Part shown: one piece after another, positions 43,300 through 52,951 of the stretch
How positions within the stretch are numbered: position 1 is the first letter of the stretch
How the letters are laid out: every line of letters begins with the position of its first letter
Assembly: GCA_963782965.1 (NCBI GenBank)
Contig: CAWALV010000006.1
Span: 1,178,001-1,242,000 of the forward strand
Direction of reading: 5' to 3'
Length of the DNA: 64,000 bases
Origin: CAWALV01 sp963782965
GTDB taxonomy: Bacteria; Actinomycetota; Actinomycetes; Acidothermales; Acidothermaceae
Translations under genes and position numbers: made by a program
The notes under the pieces: model-generated
The model's database searches: none
Seen by the model: only the letters and a program-made list of their open reading frames with translations
Told to the model about the DNA's origin: nothing

Positions 43300-44199
43300 T
43301 CAATCCTGCACGGTGAGCTGGGCGACGCGACGGATGAACTCGATGCTGCCGGTGAAGATGCGCTCGGCGTCGTGATCGAGGGTGGCGACATGGAAGCTGT
43401 CGTGCAGCACGCGCTCCTCGACGTCCATGGAGTGCACGCCCCGCAGCACCGCGGCGGTGTTCGCCGCCTCGACGACGTGATCGGTCGCGCTGCGGAACAC
43501 CAGGAGCGGCTGGTCAACCAGATGCAAGTCGTTGCGGGTGATCGCCCACAGCTGGGTGAGCGAACGCAAAGCGCGCAGCGGCGTGCGGTCGTAGCCGTCC
43601 TCGGTGCGTCCGGGTTTGGCGATGTCGTTGCCGATCCCGCTGACCGAGGGGATCACCGGCGCCAGCACGGGGAGCAGCCGCATCGACCGCCGTTTCGACA
43701 GGACCGAGGGATTGACGAGGACGAGGCCGGCGACGGCCGACCCGTGCACCTGCGCAAGGCGCAGGGCCAGCGTGCCGCCCATCGACAGGCCGGCGACGAA
43801 GACGTGGTCGCACCGCTCGCGGAGGTCGGCGAAGGCCGCCTGGACCGCGCCGTACCAGTCCGGCCAGCGCGTTGCCTGAAGGTCCTGCCAGCGGGTGCCG
43901 TGGCCGGGCAACAGCGGGAGTCGCACCGAACAGCCGGCCTCGGCGAGCGCGGTTGCCCAGGGGCGCATCGAGGCGGGTGAGCCGGTGAAACCGTGGCAGA
44001 CGACCACGCCGATCGGGCCGCCGTCATGGCGGTACGGCGCGGTGAGGGCCCGGGTGACGGCCGGCTCGGGCGGTGCGGCCGGCGGCGCGGGGCGGGTGCG
44101 CGGTGTGGGTGGCGGTGTGGGCAACGCGGCTCCCGAACTCGCAGCCGGCGGTGCTCGATCGCGTACCGGCGTGCTGCTTTCCAGCCCCGATGGTGGCAC
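43300..44199 (-). CDS. Alpha/beta hydrolase (carboxylesterase/monoacylglycerol lipase type)
   Basis: The 299-residue protein from GTG 44199 has about 50 Pro/Ala-rich residues, then an alpha/beta-hydrolase domain (VVVCHGFTGSPASMRPWA oxyanion region; nucleophile elbow GLSMGG; acid in RSATDHVVE; His in DSFHVATLD). The last reads as an esterase like those near plsC in actinobacteria. A GTG at 44058 (VTRALTAPY) would remove the odd N-terminus. It ends four bases before the start of the gene at 43295, so the two may be coupled. Confidence 0.88.
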   Translation of the reverse strand: MPPSGLESSTPVRDRAPPAASSGAALPTPPPTPRTRPAPPAAPPEPAVTRALTAPYRHDGGPIGVVVCHGFTGSPASMRPWATALAEAGCSVRLPLLPGHGTRWQDLQATRWPDWYGAVQAAFADLRERCDHVFVAGLSMGGTLALRLAQVHGSAVAGLVLVNPSVLSKRRSMRLLPVLAPVIPSVSGIGNDIAKPGRTEDGYDRTPLRALRSLTQLWAITRNDLHLVDQPLLVFRSATDHVVEAANTAAVLRGVHSMDVEERVLHDSFHVATLDHDAERIFTGSIEFIRRVAQLTVQD

Positions 44200-44252
44200 G
44201 AGGTGGACGCCTCACGCGAGGCCGGCGGTAAGGTTCCGCCAGAAGCGCTGAC

Positions 44253-44285
44253 ACAGCGTCGTTGAAGTTCCAACGCTGACGCTGT
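44253..44285. repeat. Inverted repeat in the divergent spacer before plsC
   Basis: ACAGCGTC-GTTG and CAAC-GCT-GACGCTGT form a 12-base-pair stem with a three-base bulge and a six-base loop (44253-44285). It could be an operator between the two divergent genes or an RNA hairpin. The first T/G-rich repeats (GCTGACGCTG) continue up to the plsC start. Confidence 0.5.
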
Positions 44286-44320
44286 ATCGCTGACGCTGCG
44301 TGGTTGCGGAGAGGAGCCTG

Positions 44321-45088
44321 GTGTTCTACTGGCTGCTCAAGTGGACCCTCGGCGCGAGCCTGCGGCTCGTGTTCCGGCCGAAGGTCGTCGGGCTGGAGAA
44401 CGTGCCCGAGACCGGCGGGGCGATCGTCGCGAGCAACCACCTGTCGTTCTCCGACTCCTTCTTCGCGCCGCTGGTGATCCCGGGGCGCAAGGTGACGTTC
44501 ATGGCCAAGGCCGAGTACTTCACCCGCCGCGGCTTCAAGGGCTGGTTCAGCCGGGTGTTCTTCAAAGGCATCGGGCAGCTCTCGGTCGACCGCTCCGGCG
44601 GTAAAGCCAGCGCAGCCGGTCTGCGCACCGGGCTGCAAGTGCTTCAGGCCGGGGAACTGCTCGGCATCTATCCCGAAGGCACCCGTTCCCCGGACGGCCG
44701 GCTGTATCGCGGTCGCACCGGCGTCGCGCGGATGGCCCTCGAGGCCGAGGTGCCGGTGATCCCGTGCGCGATGGTCAACACCGAGCGGCTGATGCCGCCG
44801 GGGCAGGTGGTTCCGAAGCTGGTGCGGCCGCAGGTGCACTTCGGCAAGCCGCTCGACTTCTCCCGCTACGCCGGGCTCGAGAGCGACCGCTTGGTGCTGC
44901 GGGCGATCACCGACGAGATCATGTACGAACTGATGCGCCTGTCCGGGCAGGAATACGTCGACATCTATGCGACCAAGGCCAAGGAAGAACTGCGCCGGCA
45001 CGGCCGGGTCGTGAGCGACCTCCCGCCGTCCGCCCAAGCACCCCCCGCCGGGCAACCGGAGGCCGGGGAATCCGCCGCCGGATCGTGA
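44321..45088 (+). CDS. plsC: 1-acyl-sn-glycerol-3-phosphate acyltransferase (PlsC family)
   Basis: The enzyme acylates lysophosphatidic acid in phospholipid synthesis at the membrane. The 255-residue protein has an N-terminal hydrophobic stretch, the catalytic NHLSFSDSFF (the NHx4D box), and the EGTRSPDG motif near residue 125. GTG 44321 is preferred because GGAGAGGAG lies at the correct distance; GTG 44300 would add 7 residues. Location matches Rv2182c. A Pro/Ala-rich tail ends the protein. Confidence 0.92.
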   Translation: MFYWLLKWTLGASLRLVFRPKVVGLENVPETGGAIVASNHLSFSDSFFAPLVIPGRKVTFMAKAEYFTRRGFKGWFSRVFFKGIGQLSVDRSGGKASAAGLRTGLQVLQAGELLGIYPEGTRSPDGRLYRGRTGVARMALEAEVPVIPCAMVNTERLMPPGQVVPKLVRPQVHFGKPLDFSRYAGLESDRLVLRAITDEIMYELMRLSGQEYVDIYATKAKEELRRHGRVVSDLPPSAQAPPAGQPEAGESAAGS

Positions 45089-45167
45089 TCCGGCCGGTTA
45101 CGGGTACCCGCCAGCCGCTAGGCTTTCCGCCGCTTGCACGCTGCGTTCGATCTGGAGGTCGTTGAGG

Positions 45168-46193
<1,026 letters not shown>

Positions 46194-46220
46194 CGCGCTT
46201 CGCGCCGCCACTCGCTGCGG

Positions 46221-46244
46221 GTTGATCACGTTAACGTGGTCAAC
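46221..46244. repeat. 24-bp near-perfect palindrome centred on GTTAAC
   Basis: The sequence GTTGATCACGTT-AACGTGGTCAAC reads almost the same on both strands (one mismatched pair). It is 28 bases after the pfkA stop and just before the terminator. It could bind a dimeric regulator or extend the RNA stem of the terminator. Confidence 0.6.
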
Positions 46245-46245
46245 A

Positions 46246-46281
46246 CCCCCGAGGACAGGCGTGCATGCCTGTCTTCGGGGG
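46246..46281 (+). terminator. Strong hairpin terminator after pfkA
   Basis: Fifteen-base arms (CCCCCGAGGACAGGC and GCCTGTCTTCGGGGG, one G-T pair) flank a six-base loop. The hairpin should end the pfkA transcript and separate it from aroG. It is followed by GGTTAG and no T tract. Confidence 0.85.
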
Positions 46282-46363
46282 GGTTAGCCACATGAGGGAC
46301 GGTTCACCGAACCACAAAACGGACGTCGGGTGGCCGGCGCGATCCCGCAGGTAGACTTCGCGC

Positions 46364-47720
46364 GTGCATCAACCCGATACGCGCACCGACTCCTGGCGCG
46401 ACCTCCACGCGGCGCAGCAGCCTTCATGGCCTGACGCCGCCGCACTGCGCCGCGTTCACGATCACCTGCGGCAAGTTGCCACCACTCGTCGTCCCCGAAG
46501 AGTGCGACCGCCTGCAGGCTCGGCTGGCCGACGTCGCCCAGGGTCGCGCGTTCTTGCTCCAGGGTGGCGACTGCGCGGAGATGTTCGCCGACGCCACGGT
46601 AGAAAAGGTGCGCGACAAGCTCAAGATCATGCTGCAGATGGCGGTCGTCTTGACCTACGGCGCGAGCGTGCCGGTGGTCAAGGTCGGTCGCATGGCCGGG
46701 CAGTACGCCAAGCCCCGGTCGAAGGACACCGAAGTCGTCGACGGCGTGGAGCTGGCGAGTTACCGCGGCGATGCCGTGAACTCGTTCGAGCGCACGCCGC
46801 AGGCGCGCGTGCCGCAACCCGAGCGGTTGATCGAGGCCTACCACCGAGCGGCCGCCACGCTGAACCTGATCCGCGCGCACGCGACCGGTGGTTTCGCCGA
46901 CCTGCGCAAGGTGCACGCGTGGAACTCCGACTTCGTGCGGCGGAGCCCGGCCGGTCAGCGCTACGAGTCGATCGCCACCGACATCGACCGCGCCCTGCAG
47001 TTCATGCAGGCGTGCGGGTTCGATCTCGACGGCGCCGACGTCGCACACCAGGTCGAGATGTTCTCGAGCCACGAGGCGCTGCTGCTCGACTACGAGTCGG
47101 CGTTGACCCGCTTCGACGCCGACCGCGACGCTCTCTACGACCTCTCCGCGCACCTCGTGTGGGTAGGGGAGCGCACCCGCGACCTCAACGGCGCCCACGT
47201 CGAGTTCGCGAGCAGCGTCGCCAACCCCGTCGGCGTCAAGCTCGGGCCCACCACGTCACCCGATACCGCCGTCGCCCTCGTCGAGAAGCTCGACCCGCAG
47301 CGTCGTCCCGGTCGATTGACGTTCATCGCCCGGATGGGCGCGGGCCGGGTACGCGAGTTGCTCCCCCCGATCGTTGAGAAGGTGACCGCGACAGGGGCGA
47401 AGGTCGTCTGGTGCTGTGACCCGATGCACGGCAACACGATCGAATCGGCGAGTGGCTTCAAGACCCGGCACTTCGACGACGTCGTCGAAGAGGTCACCGG
47501 GTTCTTCGAGGTCCATCAAGAACTCGGTACGGTTCCCGGCGGCCTGCACGTCGAGCTGACCGGTGACGACGTCACCGAATGTCTCGGCGGTGCCGACGAG
47601 ATCGACGACGCCGACCTCGCGGCCCGCTACGAAACGGCATGTGACCCGCGGCTCAACGTCGGCCAGTCGCTGGAGCTCGCCTTCCTTGTCGCGTCGATGC
47701 TCCAAGACGGACGCCGCTGA
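46364..47720 (+). CDS. aroG: Class II 3-deoxy-D-arabino-heptulosonate 7-phosphate synthase, frameshifted near 46475
   Basis: This enzyme starts the shikimate pathway from phosphoenolpyruvate and erythrose 4-phosphate. The N-terminus (from GTG 46364) reads SWRDLHAAQQPSWPDAAALR and then ...LRQ. The next conserved residues (LPPLVVPEECDRLQ) are in the next frame. Dropping the single G at about 46475 rejoins them as HLRQ-LPPLVVPEECDRL, as expected. The rest is complete: FLLQGGDCAEMFAD, KVGRMAGQYAKPRS, WCCDPMHGNT, and a proper stop at 47720. Without the fix, translation could begin at the TTG at 46476, which would lose about 37 residues. The single extra base looks like an error or a recent mutation. 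Confidence 0.92.
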
Positions 47721-47738
47721 GCTGGCCGGCGTCTGCGC

Positions 47739-48608
47739 TCATCTGTCGCGCAAGGCTTTGAGCAGCATGAGGTCTTCGCGGTGTTCTGGTGACTTGCCGG
47801 GGGTCTCGAGGACGACGGGCACCGAGCGCGTTGCCGGATGCCGGAAGATTTCGGCGAACGGTTCGGAACCGATCTTGCCCTTGCCGATCCGCTCGTGGTT
47901 GTCTCGGTTCGAGCCGCGCGCGTCCTTCGAATCGTTGGCGTGGATGAGCTTCAGCCGGCCGCGCCCGATCGTGCGCACCAGCGCGTTGAGCGTCGCGCGC
48001 ACGCCACCGGGGACCGCGAGGTCGTGGCCGGCCGCGAAAGCGTGACAGGTATCGAGGCAGACGCCGAGCTTCGGATGGTTCTCGAGTGCCTGAAGGTACG
48101 GCCCGAGGTCCTCGACGGTCGCGGCGAGCGACTGGCCGGCACCGGCCGTCGGTTCGATCAGCAAGTCGGGCCCGTCGTCCGGAATCTCGTCGAGCAGCGG
48201 CAGCAGACGCTCCCGCAGTTGGGCCAGCGCGCTCGGCCGCCCGGACGGCGTCACCGCTGAACCCGCGTGGACGACGACACCGCGCGCGCCGATCGCGCAG
48301 CCGCGCGCGAGGGTGTGCCGCAAGGACAGGACGGAGTTCTCCAGCGTCGCCGGGGTGGGCGAGCCGAGGTTCACCAGGTACGGCGCATGCACGAAAGCAG
48401 GGATGCGTTCGCGCGCACACGTTGCGCGAAACTCGTCGTCCTGCTTGGCATCTCCGGTCGACCGCAACCACCCGCGCGGGTTCGACAAGAAGACCTGCAC
48501 CGCCTCGGCGCCCACGTCGCGCGCATAGGCGAGACCGCCGCTCGAGAGCCCACCTGCCACCGGGACGTGAACACCGACAGGTGACGGTTTGCGCGGGGGC
48601 ATTGCCAC
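47739..48608 (-). CDS. nfo: Deoxyribonuclease IV (endonuclease IV, AP endonuclease)
   Basis: Endonuclease IV cuts DNA at abasic sites for base-excision repair. The 289-residue TIM-barrel protein has metal-ligand motifs in order: VHAPYLVNLGSP (His), VVVHAGSAV (His), LLIEPTAGAG (Glu), VCLDTCHAFAAGHD (Asp-His) and LIHANDSKD (His-Asp) with DNHERIGKG. Expected length is about 280-290. The start at 48608 could also be the ATG two codons later. It is downstream of the Ser/Thr kinase gene. Confidence 0.93.
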   Translation of the reverse strand: MAMPPRKPSPVGVHVPVAGGLSSGGLAYARDVGAEAVQVFLSNPRGWLRSTGDAKQDDEFRATCARERIPAFVHAPYLVNLGSPTPATLENSVLSLRHTLARGCAIGARGVVVHAGSAVTPSGRPSALAQLRERLLPLLDEIPDDGPDLLIEPTAGAGQSLAATVEDLGPYLQALENHPKLGVCLDTCHAFAAGHDLAVPGGVRATLNALVRTIGRGRLKLIHANDSKDARGSNRDNHERIGKGKIGSEPFAEIFRHPATRSVPVVLETPGKSPEHREDLMLLKALRDR

Positions 48609-48633
48609 AGGATGTCACGCCGCGGCCCGAGGG

Positions 48634-50568
48634 TCAGGAGGCGTCGATGGTGACGACCGTGCCTTTCGGCTTCATCGACCCAGCAGCAGGATCTTGATGG
48701 GTCACGACGCCGAAGATGCCCTTCTTGCCGACCTTCACTTTGAAGCCGGCGTGTTCGAGCGTGGCGGTGGCCTCGCTGATGCTGACCCACGTCGACGGGG
48801 AGTTGCCGCTCGTCACGTTGGGTACCTGGAAGAGCTGCGGGCCGTCGGAAACGGTGAGGTTGATCGTGTCGCCCTTGTGCCCCGTGCCGCTCGCCGGGCT
48901 CTGGCTGACGACACTGCCCGCCGCGATCGTGTCGCTGTAGCTGTGCGCGACGTTGACCTTGAAGCCTGCTGCGCTCAACGCTGCTTGTGCTTGGTCGGCG
49001 GGCTTGTTGGTGTAGTCGGTGATGGTGATCGGGGCCGGCCCCGCGCTGACGGTGACGACGACGGACTTGTTCCAATCCTGCTGCGTGCCCGGCTTCGGAT
49101 CGACGGAAAGGACGTTGCCCGCCGGCACGTTGTCGTCGTATTGCTGTTCGGGCTGGCTCGGCGGGGTAAGGCCCGCGTCGATGAGCGACTGCTTGTACTG
49201 GCTGTAGGGCGTGCCGCCGCTGGTGTCGAACGTCGGCACCGACGTGACGTGGCGGCCCCGCGACAGCGTGACCGCAATGTCGTGACCGCGCAGCACGCGG
49301 TGGTTGGGTGGTTCGACCTGCCCGATGACGTCGCCTGCCGGAACGGTGGTGCTCCACGCCTTGCCGCTGACGACGAGGTGCAGGTGGGCCGCCTTCGCCT
49401 TCGCTTCGGCCTGGCTCTGCGTCATGTTCACCAGGCTGGGCACCGTCGTGTAGCGCGCGACGCCGTAATACCAGCCGGTACCGGCCGCACCCGCCGCGAG
49501 CAGCAGGACGACGAGGAGTGCGATGAGCCCTCGCCGCCGGCGCCGACGCCGGCGCGCGTCCCCGTCATCGAGTCCGTCACCCTCGGCGCCGGCGACCACC
49601 GGGACCGCCGGGGGCGCGGCACCGCCGACAACCGCAGAACCGGCCTCCGGCAGGTCGACGACGAGCGTTTCGTGCATGCGCCGGATCGGGCCAGTCCCCA
49701 CCTCGCTGTCGGCCTCGAGCACCGGTAGCGAGCGCCGCACCCGCTGCGCTTCGCTGAGGAACGCCCCGGCGTCGACCGGCCGCAGGTCGGGGTCGCGCGC
49801 GGTCGCCCGCGTCACGAGTGCGTCAAGAGACGGCGGCAGCCCTGGCACGCGGCTCGAGGGGCCGGGCACGTCCTCGTTGGCATGGCGGTAGGCGACCGAG
49901 ATCGGGGTCTCACCCTCGTACGGGGGCTGGCCCGTCAGCATCTCGAACAACATGATGCCTGCTGCGTACACGTCGCTACGGGCATCAGCAACGCCTCGCG
50001 TCACCTGCTCGGGAGCGAGATAGGCGACGGTACCGATCAGCGTCGTGGCGCTGGTGACGTTACGGCTCGCCGCCGCACGGGCCAGCCCGAAGTCGGCGAC
50101 CTTGATCCGCCCGTCGTCGGCGAGCAGCACGTTCTCTGGCTTGACGTCGCGGTGGACCAGCCCGGCGTCATGGGCTGCCGACAACGCCGCCAGCACCGGC
50201 CCCAGAACGGAGAGTGCTTCTTGGGGTGAGAGTCGCCCGCGTTCGCGGAGCAGGTCGCGCAGGTTGCGGCCCTCGATGTATTCCATCGCGAGGAACACCT
50301 GGCCGGCGTCCTCGCCCTGGTCGAAGACGGCGACCACGTTCGGGTGGGAAAGCCGGGCGGCCGACTTCGCCTCGCGGATGAAGCGGGTGACGAACGCCTC
50401 GTCGTCGGCGAACAAGGCGTGCATGACCTTGATCGCCACCGTTCGGTCGAGCCGGGTGTCGAGGGCGCGATAGACCGTCGCCATGCCGCCACGGGCGATC
50501 TTGGCGTCGACCCGGTAGCGCCCGTCGAGCATGCGCCCGACGAGGGAGTCCGAAACCGTCGCGTCCAC
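48634..50568 (-). CDS. pknL: Ser/Thr protein kinase with four PASTA repeats (PknL/PknB type)
   Basis: The 644-residue protein has an N-terminal kinase domain (GRYRVDAKIARGGMATVY P-loop; VAIKVM lysine; HRDVKPENVL catalytic loop; DFGLA; APEQ). A basic stretch leads to a membrane helix (GLIALLVVLLLAAGAAGTGW, about residue 365), then four extracellular PASTA domains. These usually sense peptidoglycan fragments. The gene is next to the Rv2175c-like gene, as in M. tuberculosis, where PknL phosphorylates Rv2175c, although mycobacterial PknL lacks PASTA domains as I recall. Start GTG 50568 (ATVSDSLVGRMLDG follows) is chosen because upstream residues are unconserved. Confidence 0.93.
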   Translation of the reverse strand: MDATVSDSLVGRMLDGRYRVDAKIARGGMATVYRALDTRLDRTVAIKVMHALFADDEAFVTRFIREAKSAARLSHPNVVAVFDQGEDAGQVFLAMEYIEGRNLRDLLRERGRLSPQEALSVLGPVLAALSAAHDAGLVHRDVKPENVLLADDGRIKVADFGLARAAASRNVTSATTLIGTVAYLAPEQVTRGVADARSDVYAAGIMLFEMLTGQPPYEGETPISVAYRHANEDVPGPSSRVPGLPPSLDALVTRATARDPDLRPVDAGAFLSEAQRVRRSLPVLEADSEVGTGPIRRMHETLVVDLPEAGSAVVGGAAPPAVPVVAGAEGDGLDDGDARRRRRRRRGLIALLVVLLLAAGAAGTGWYYGVARYTTVPSLVNMTQSQAEAKAKAAHLHLVVSGKAWSTTVPAGDVIGQVEPPNHRVLRGHDIAVTLSRGRHVTSVPTFDTSGGTPYSQYKQSLIDAGLTPPSQPEQQYDDNVPAGNVLSVDPKPGTQQDWNKSVVVTVSAGPAPITITDYTNKPADQAQAALSAAGFKVNVAHSYSDTIAAGSVVSQSPASGTGHKGDTINLTVSDGPQLFQVPNVTSGNSPSTWVSISEATATLEHAGFKVKVGKKGIFGVVTHQDPAAGSMKPKGTVVTIDAS

Positions 50569-50658
50569 GAGGGTCGAGTCTACGTGCGGCTGCCGGTTAT
50601 GCCGGTCAGACGCGGCCTTTGGGGACGACGGACGGCGCAACCGAGCGGGATCGCAAGA

Positions 50659-51429
50659 TCAGTTGTTCGCGGTCCCTTCGCTCGGCGACGAAGCGCGTGC
50701 ATATCGCCGCTTCGGGATCCGGCCCGCTCCCGCCGCGAGTCGCCCGGCCTCGACCGCCTTGCGCATGGCTTCGGCCATCAGCGCCGGCTGCTGGGCCCGC
50801 GTCACGGCCGAGGCGAGCAGCACGGCGGCGCAGCCGAGCTCCATAGCCAGCGCCGCATCACTCGCCGTCCCGATGCCTGCGTCGAGCACCACCGGCACGC
50901 TCGCGTTCTCGACGATCAGCTCGATGTTGTGCGGATTGCGAATGCCGAGCCCGGAGCCGATCGGAGCGCCGAGCGGCATCACGGCGGCACAGCCGAGCTG
51001 CTCCAGACGGCGGGCCAGCACCGGATCGTCGTTGGTGTACGCGAGCACCACGAAGTCGTCGTCGATCAACTGCTCGGCGGCGTCGAGCAGTTCGACGGCG
51101 TCCGGAAGCAACGTGTGCTCGTCGGCGATCACTTCGAGCTTGACCCAGTTCGTCGCGAGCGCTTCACGCGCGAGTTGGCTCGTCAACACGGCGTCGCGCG
51201 CGGTGTAGCAGCCCGCGGTGTTCGGCAGCACCCGAACACCCTGGCGGGCCAGCACGTCGAGGATGGAGCCGCGCGCAGCCGGATCGACCCGGCGCATCGC
51301 CACGGTCGCCATCTCGCTGCCCGATGCGGCGAGCACGGCGTCGAGCACGTCGAGACTCGGCACCCCGCCGGTGCCCATGATCAGTCGCGACGTGAACGTG
51401 TCACCGGCGATGACGAGCGGATCGTCCAT
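50659..51429 (-). CDS. thiG: Thiazole synthase (ThiG)
   Basis: ThiG builds the thiazole ring of thiamine from 1-deoxyxylulose 5-phosphate, dehydroglycine and ThiS thiocarboxylate. The 256-residue TIM barrel has LIMGTGGVPSL, the catalytic lysine in NWVKLEVIAD, LPNTAGCYTARDAV, and the phosphate loops near GSGLGI and DAGIGTASDA. It starts at ATG 51429, two bases after the thiS stop. The operon order is thiO, thiS, thiG. Confidence 0.94.
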   Translation of the reverse strand: MDDPLVIAGDTFTSRLIMGTGGVPSLDVLDAVLAASGSEMATVAMRRVDPAARGSILDVLARQGVRVLPNTAGCYTARDAVLTSQLAREALATNWVKLEVIADEHTLLPDAVELLDAAEQLIDDDFVVLAYTNDDPVLARRLEQLGCAAVMPLGAPIGSGLGIRNPHNIELIVENASVPVVLDAGIGTASDAALAMELGCAAVLLASAVTRAQQPALMAEAMRKAVEAGRLAAGAGRIPKRRYARASSPSEGTANN

Positions 51430-51431
51430 GG

Positions 51432-51650
51432 TCAACCTCCCTGTACCGCGGTCAAGACCTCGACCGCATCGTTGTCCGCCAGCACGGCGGCGTCCCACTT
51501 GCTGCGTGGCAGGACCACGCCGTTCACGGCGACGGCGACACCGCTCCTCGCGGGAGTCAACGCCGACACGAGGCTCCCGACGGTGCTGCCCGCCGCGAGG
51601 TCTTGCTGCTCGCCGTTGAGGGTGATCGTCAGGCCCTGGCTCGACGTCAT
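51432..51650 (-). CDS. thiS: Sulfur carrier protein ThiS
   Basis: This 72-residue ubiquitin-like protein ends in the functional di-glycine (VQGG), which is made a thiocarboxylate for thiazole synthesis. The sequence ITLNGEQQDLAAGSTV and later VNGVVLPRSKWDAA fit ThiS. ATG 51650 overlaps the thiO stop by four bases. A much longer open frame upstream of this ATG is a shadow of thiO. Confidence 0.93.
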   Translation of the reverse strand: MTSSQGLTITLNGEQQDLAAGSTVGSLVSALTPARSGVAVAVNGVVLPRSKWDAAVLADNDAVEVLTAVQGG

Positions 51651-52807
51651 CGCGACCTGTCCGTCGGCGAGCCGAAACGGCGCGGATCGAACGCAGCGAA
51701 GCCCGCCGGCAGCGCACCCGTGGCCAGCAGTTGCGCGACCGCGTCGGCGGTTGCGGGCGCGAGCAGCACGCCGTTGCGGTAGTGGCCGGTCGCTACGACG
51801 AGCCCGGGCAACGTGGCGGGCCCGATCAGTGGCGCGTTGTCGGGTGACCCGGGCCGAAGCCCTGCCGACGATTCGTGCAGTTCGGCCTCGCTCAACCCGG
51901 GGAGCAGTTGGCGGGCATCCGCCAGCAGATCGGAAACGGCGCCGACCGTGACCGTCGTGTCGTAGCCGAGTTCCTCGCCGGTCGCGCCGAGCACGATCTC
52001 GCCGTCGGCCCTCGGCACGAGGTAGACGGGTCGGCCGTGGACGAACGCTCGCACCGTGCGGCCGAGTATCGGTCGCGCCGGGTCGACGCGCAGCCGCAGG
52101 ATCTGGCCCTTCACGGGCCGCACCGGCGGGACGGCATCGGGCGGGAGCCCGGCGAGCCGGCCGCTCCAACAGCCGGCTGCGAGCACGCTCTGCCCGGCCC
52201 GCAGGTCGTCGACGCCGACGACGCGCCCGCCCTCGACGACGAACCGCTGCGCCCGCCGGCGGTGGAACCGGACGCCGGCCCGCTCGCACGCGACGACCAA
52301 GGCCTTGACCAGGCGGCGGTTGTCGACCTGATGGTCACCGTCGATCCGCAACCCGCTGCGCACCTGCGGAGCCAGCATCGGCTCGAGCTCCCGGCACTCG
52401 CGGGAGGTGAGCGGCTCAGACGTCAGCCCGAGCGAGGTCTGGTACTTGTGCAGGTCGTCGAGGACGCCGCGATCGTCGGCGTCGAAAGCGACGGCGAGCG
52501 TGCCGGTCTCGCGGTAGCCCACGGGCGTCGAACTCGCGGCCTCGAGCTCGGCGACGAAGGACGGGTAGCGGCGGCTGGACATGAGGTTGAGTTGGAGGAG
52601 CTCCGCTTCGCCGTAGTGCACCTCTGTGACCGGCGCGAGCATGCCGGCCGCGTAGTGCGAAGCGCCGCTTCCCGGCTCGGGATCGACGACGGTCACCCGC
52701 AGGCCGAGGCTCGCCGCGCGCCATGCGACGGAAAGCCCGATCACCCCGCCGCCGACGATCGCGACGTCAGCCGTGCCTGCGGTGCTCGTCGGCTCGGCGT
52801 TCGTCAC
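51647..52807 (-). CDS. thiO: Glycine oxidase ThiO (FAD-dependent)
   Basis: ThiO oxidises glycine to dehydroglycine for the thiazole ring. The 386-residue protein has the FAD dinucleotide fold (VAIVGGGVIGLSVAWRAAS near residue 15), ASHYAAGMLAPVTE, and the C-terminal HYRNGVLLAPATADA motif with its FAD contacts. It starts at GTG 52807, immediately after a TPP riboswitch. Overlapping thiS shows coupling. Confidence 0.93.
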   Translation of the reverse strand: MTNAEPTSTAGTADVAIVGGGVIGLSVAWRAASLGLRVTVVDPEPGSGASHYAAGMLAPVTEVHYGEAELLQLNLMSSRRYPSFVAELEAASSTPVGYRETGTLAVAFDADDRGVLDDLHKYQTSLGLTSEPLTSRECRELEPMLAPQVRSGLRIDGDHQVDNRRLVKALVVACERAGVRFHRRRAQRFVVEGGRVVGVDDLRAGQSVLAAGCWSGRLAGLPPDAVPPVRPVKGQILRLRVDPARPILGRTVRAFVHGRPVYLVPRADGEIVLGATGEELGYDTTVTVGAVSDLLADARQLLPGLSEAELHESSAGLRPGSPDNAPLIGPATLPGLVVATGHYRNGVLLAPATADAVAQLLATGALPAGFAAFDPRRFGSPTDRSR

Positions 52808-52809
52808 GA

Positions 52810-52908
52810 TTCTCCCTTCGCCGGCATGACCCGGAGCAGGTTCGACGGTCGGCGGCAGTCGCCCGCCCTCTCAGCCCGGTCCGCCGGGCTCCCGTGGGGC
52901 TCCAGACT
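52810..52908 (-). ncRNA. TPP riboswitch (THI element)
   Basis: On the minus strand the leader of thiO reads CACGGGAGCCCGGCGGACCG, then GGGCTGAGAGGG, then CGAACCTGCTCCGGGTCATGCC, and GGCGAAGGGA, the conserved parts of the TPP aptamer. The aptamer reaches into the ribosome binding region, so TPP probably blocks translation of thiO-thiS-thiG directly. Confidence 0.95.
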
Positions 52909-52951
52909 AACCGCACGGAACCGCGCCGTGGGCGCGTGGCAGGCTCTTGGT

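Noticed and set aside
46246..46281. Hairpin read as attenuator of aroG
   Set aside because: It follows pfkA closely and precedes aroG by more than 80 bases, without an obvious leader peptide rich in aromatic codons, so a plain terminator is simpler.
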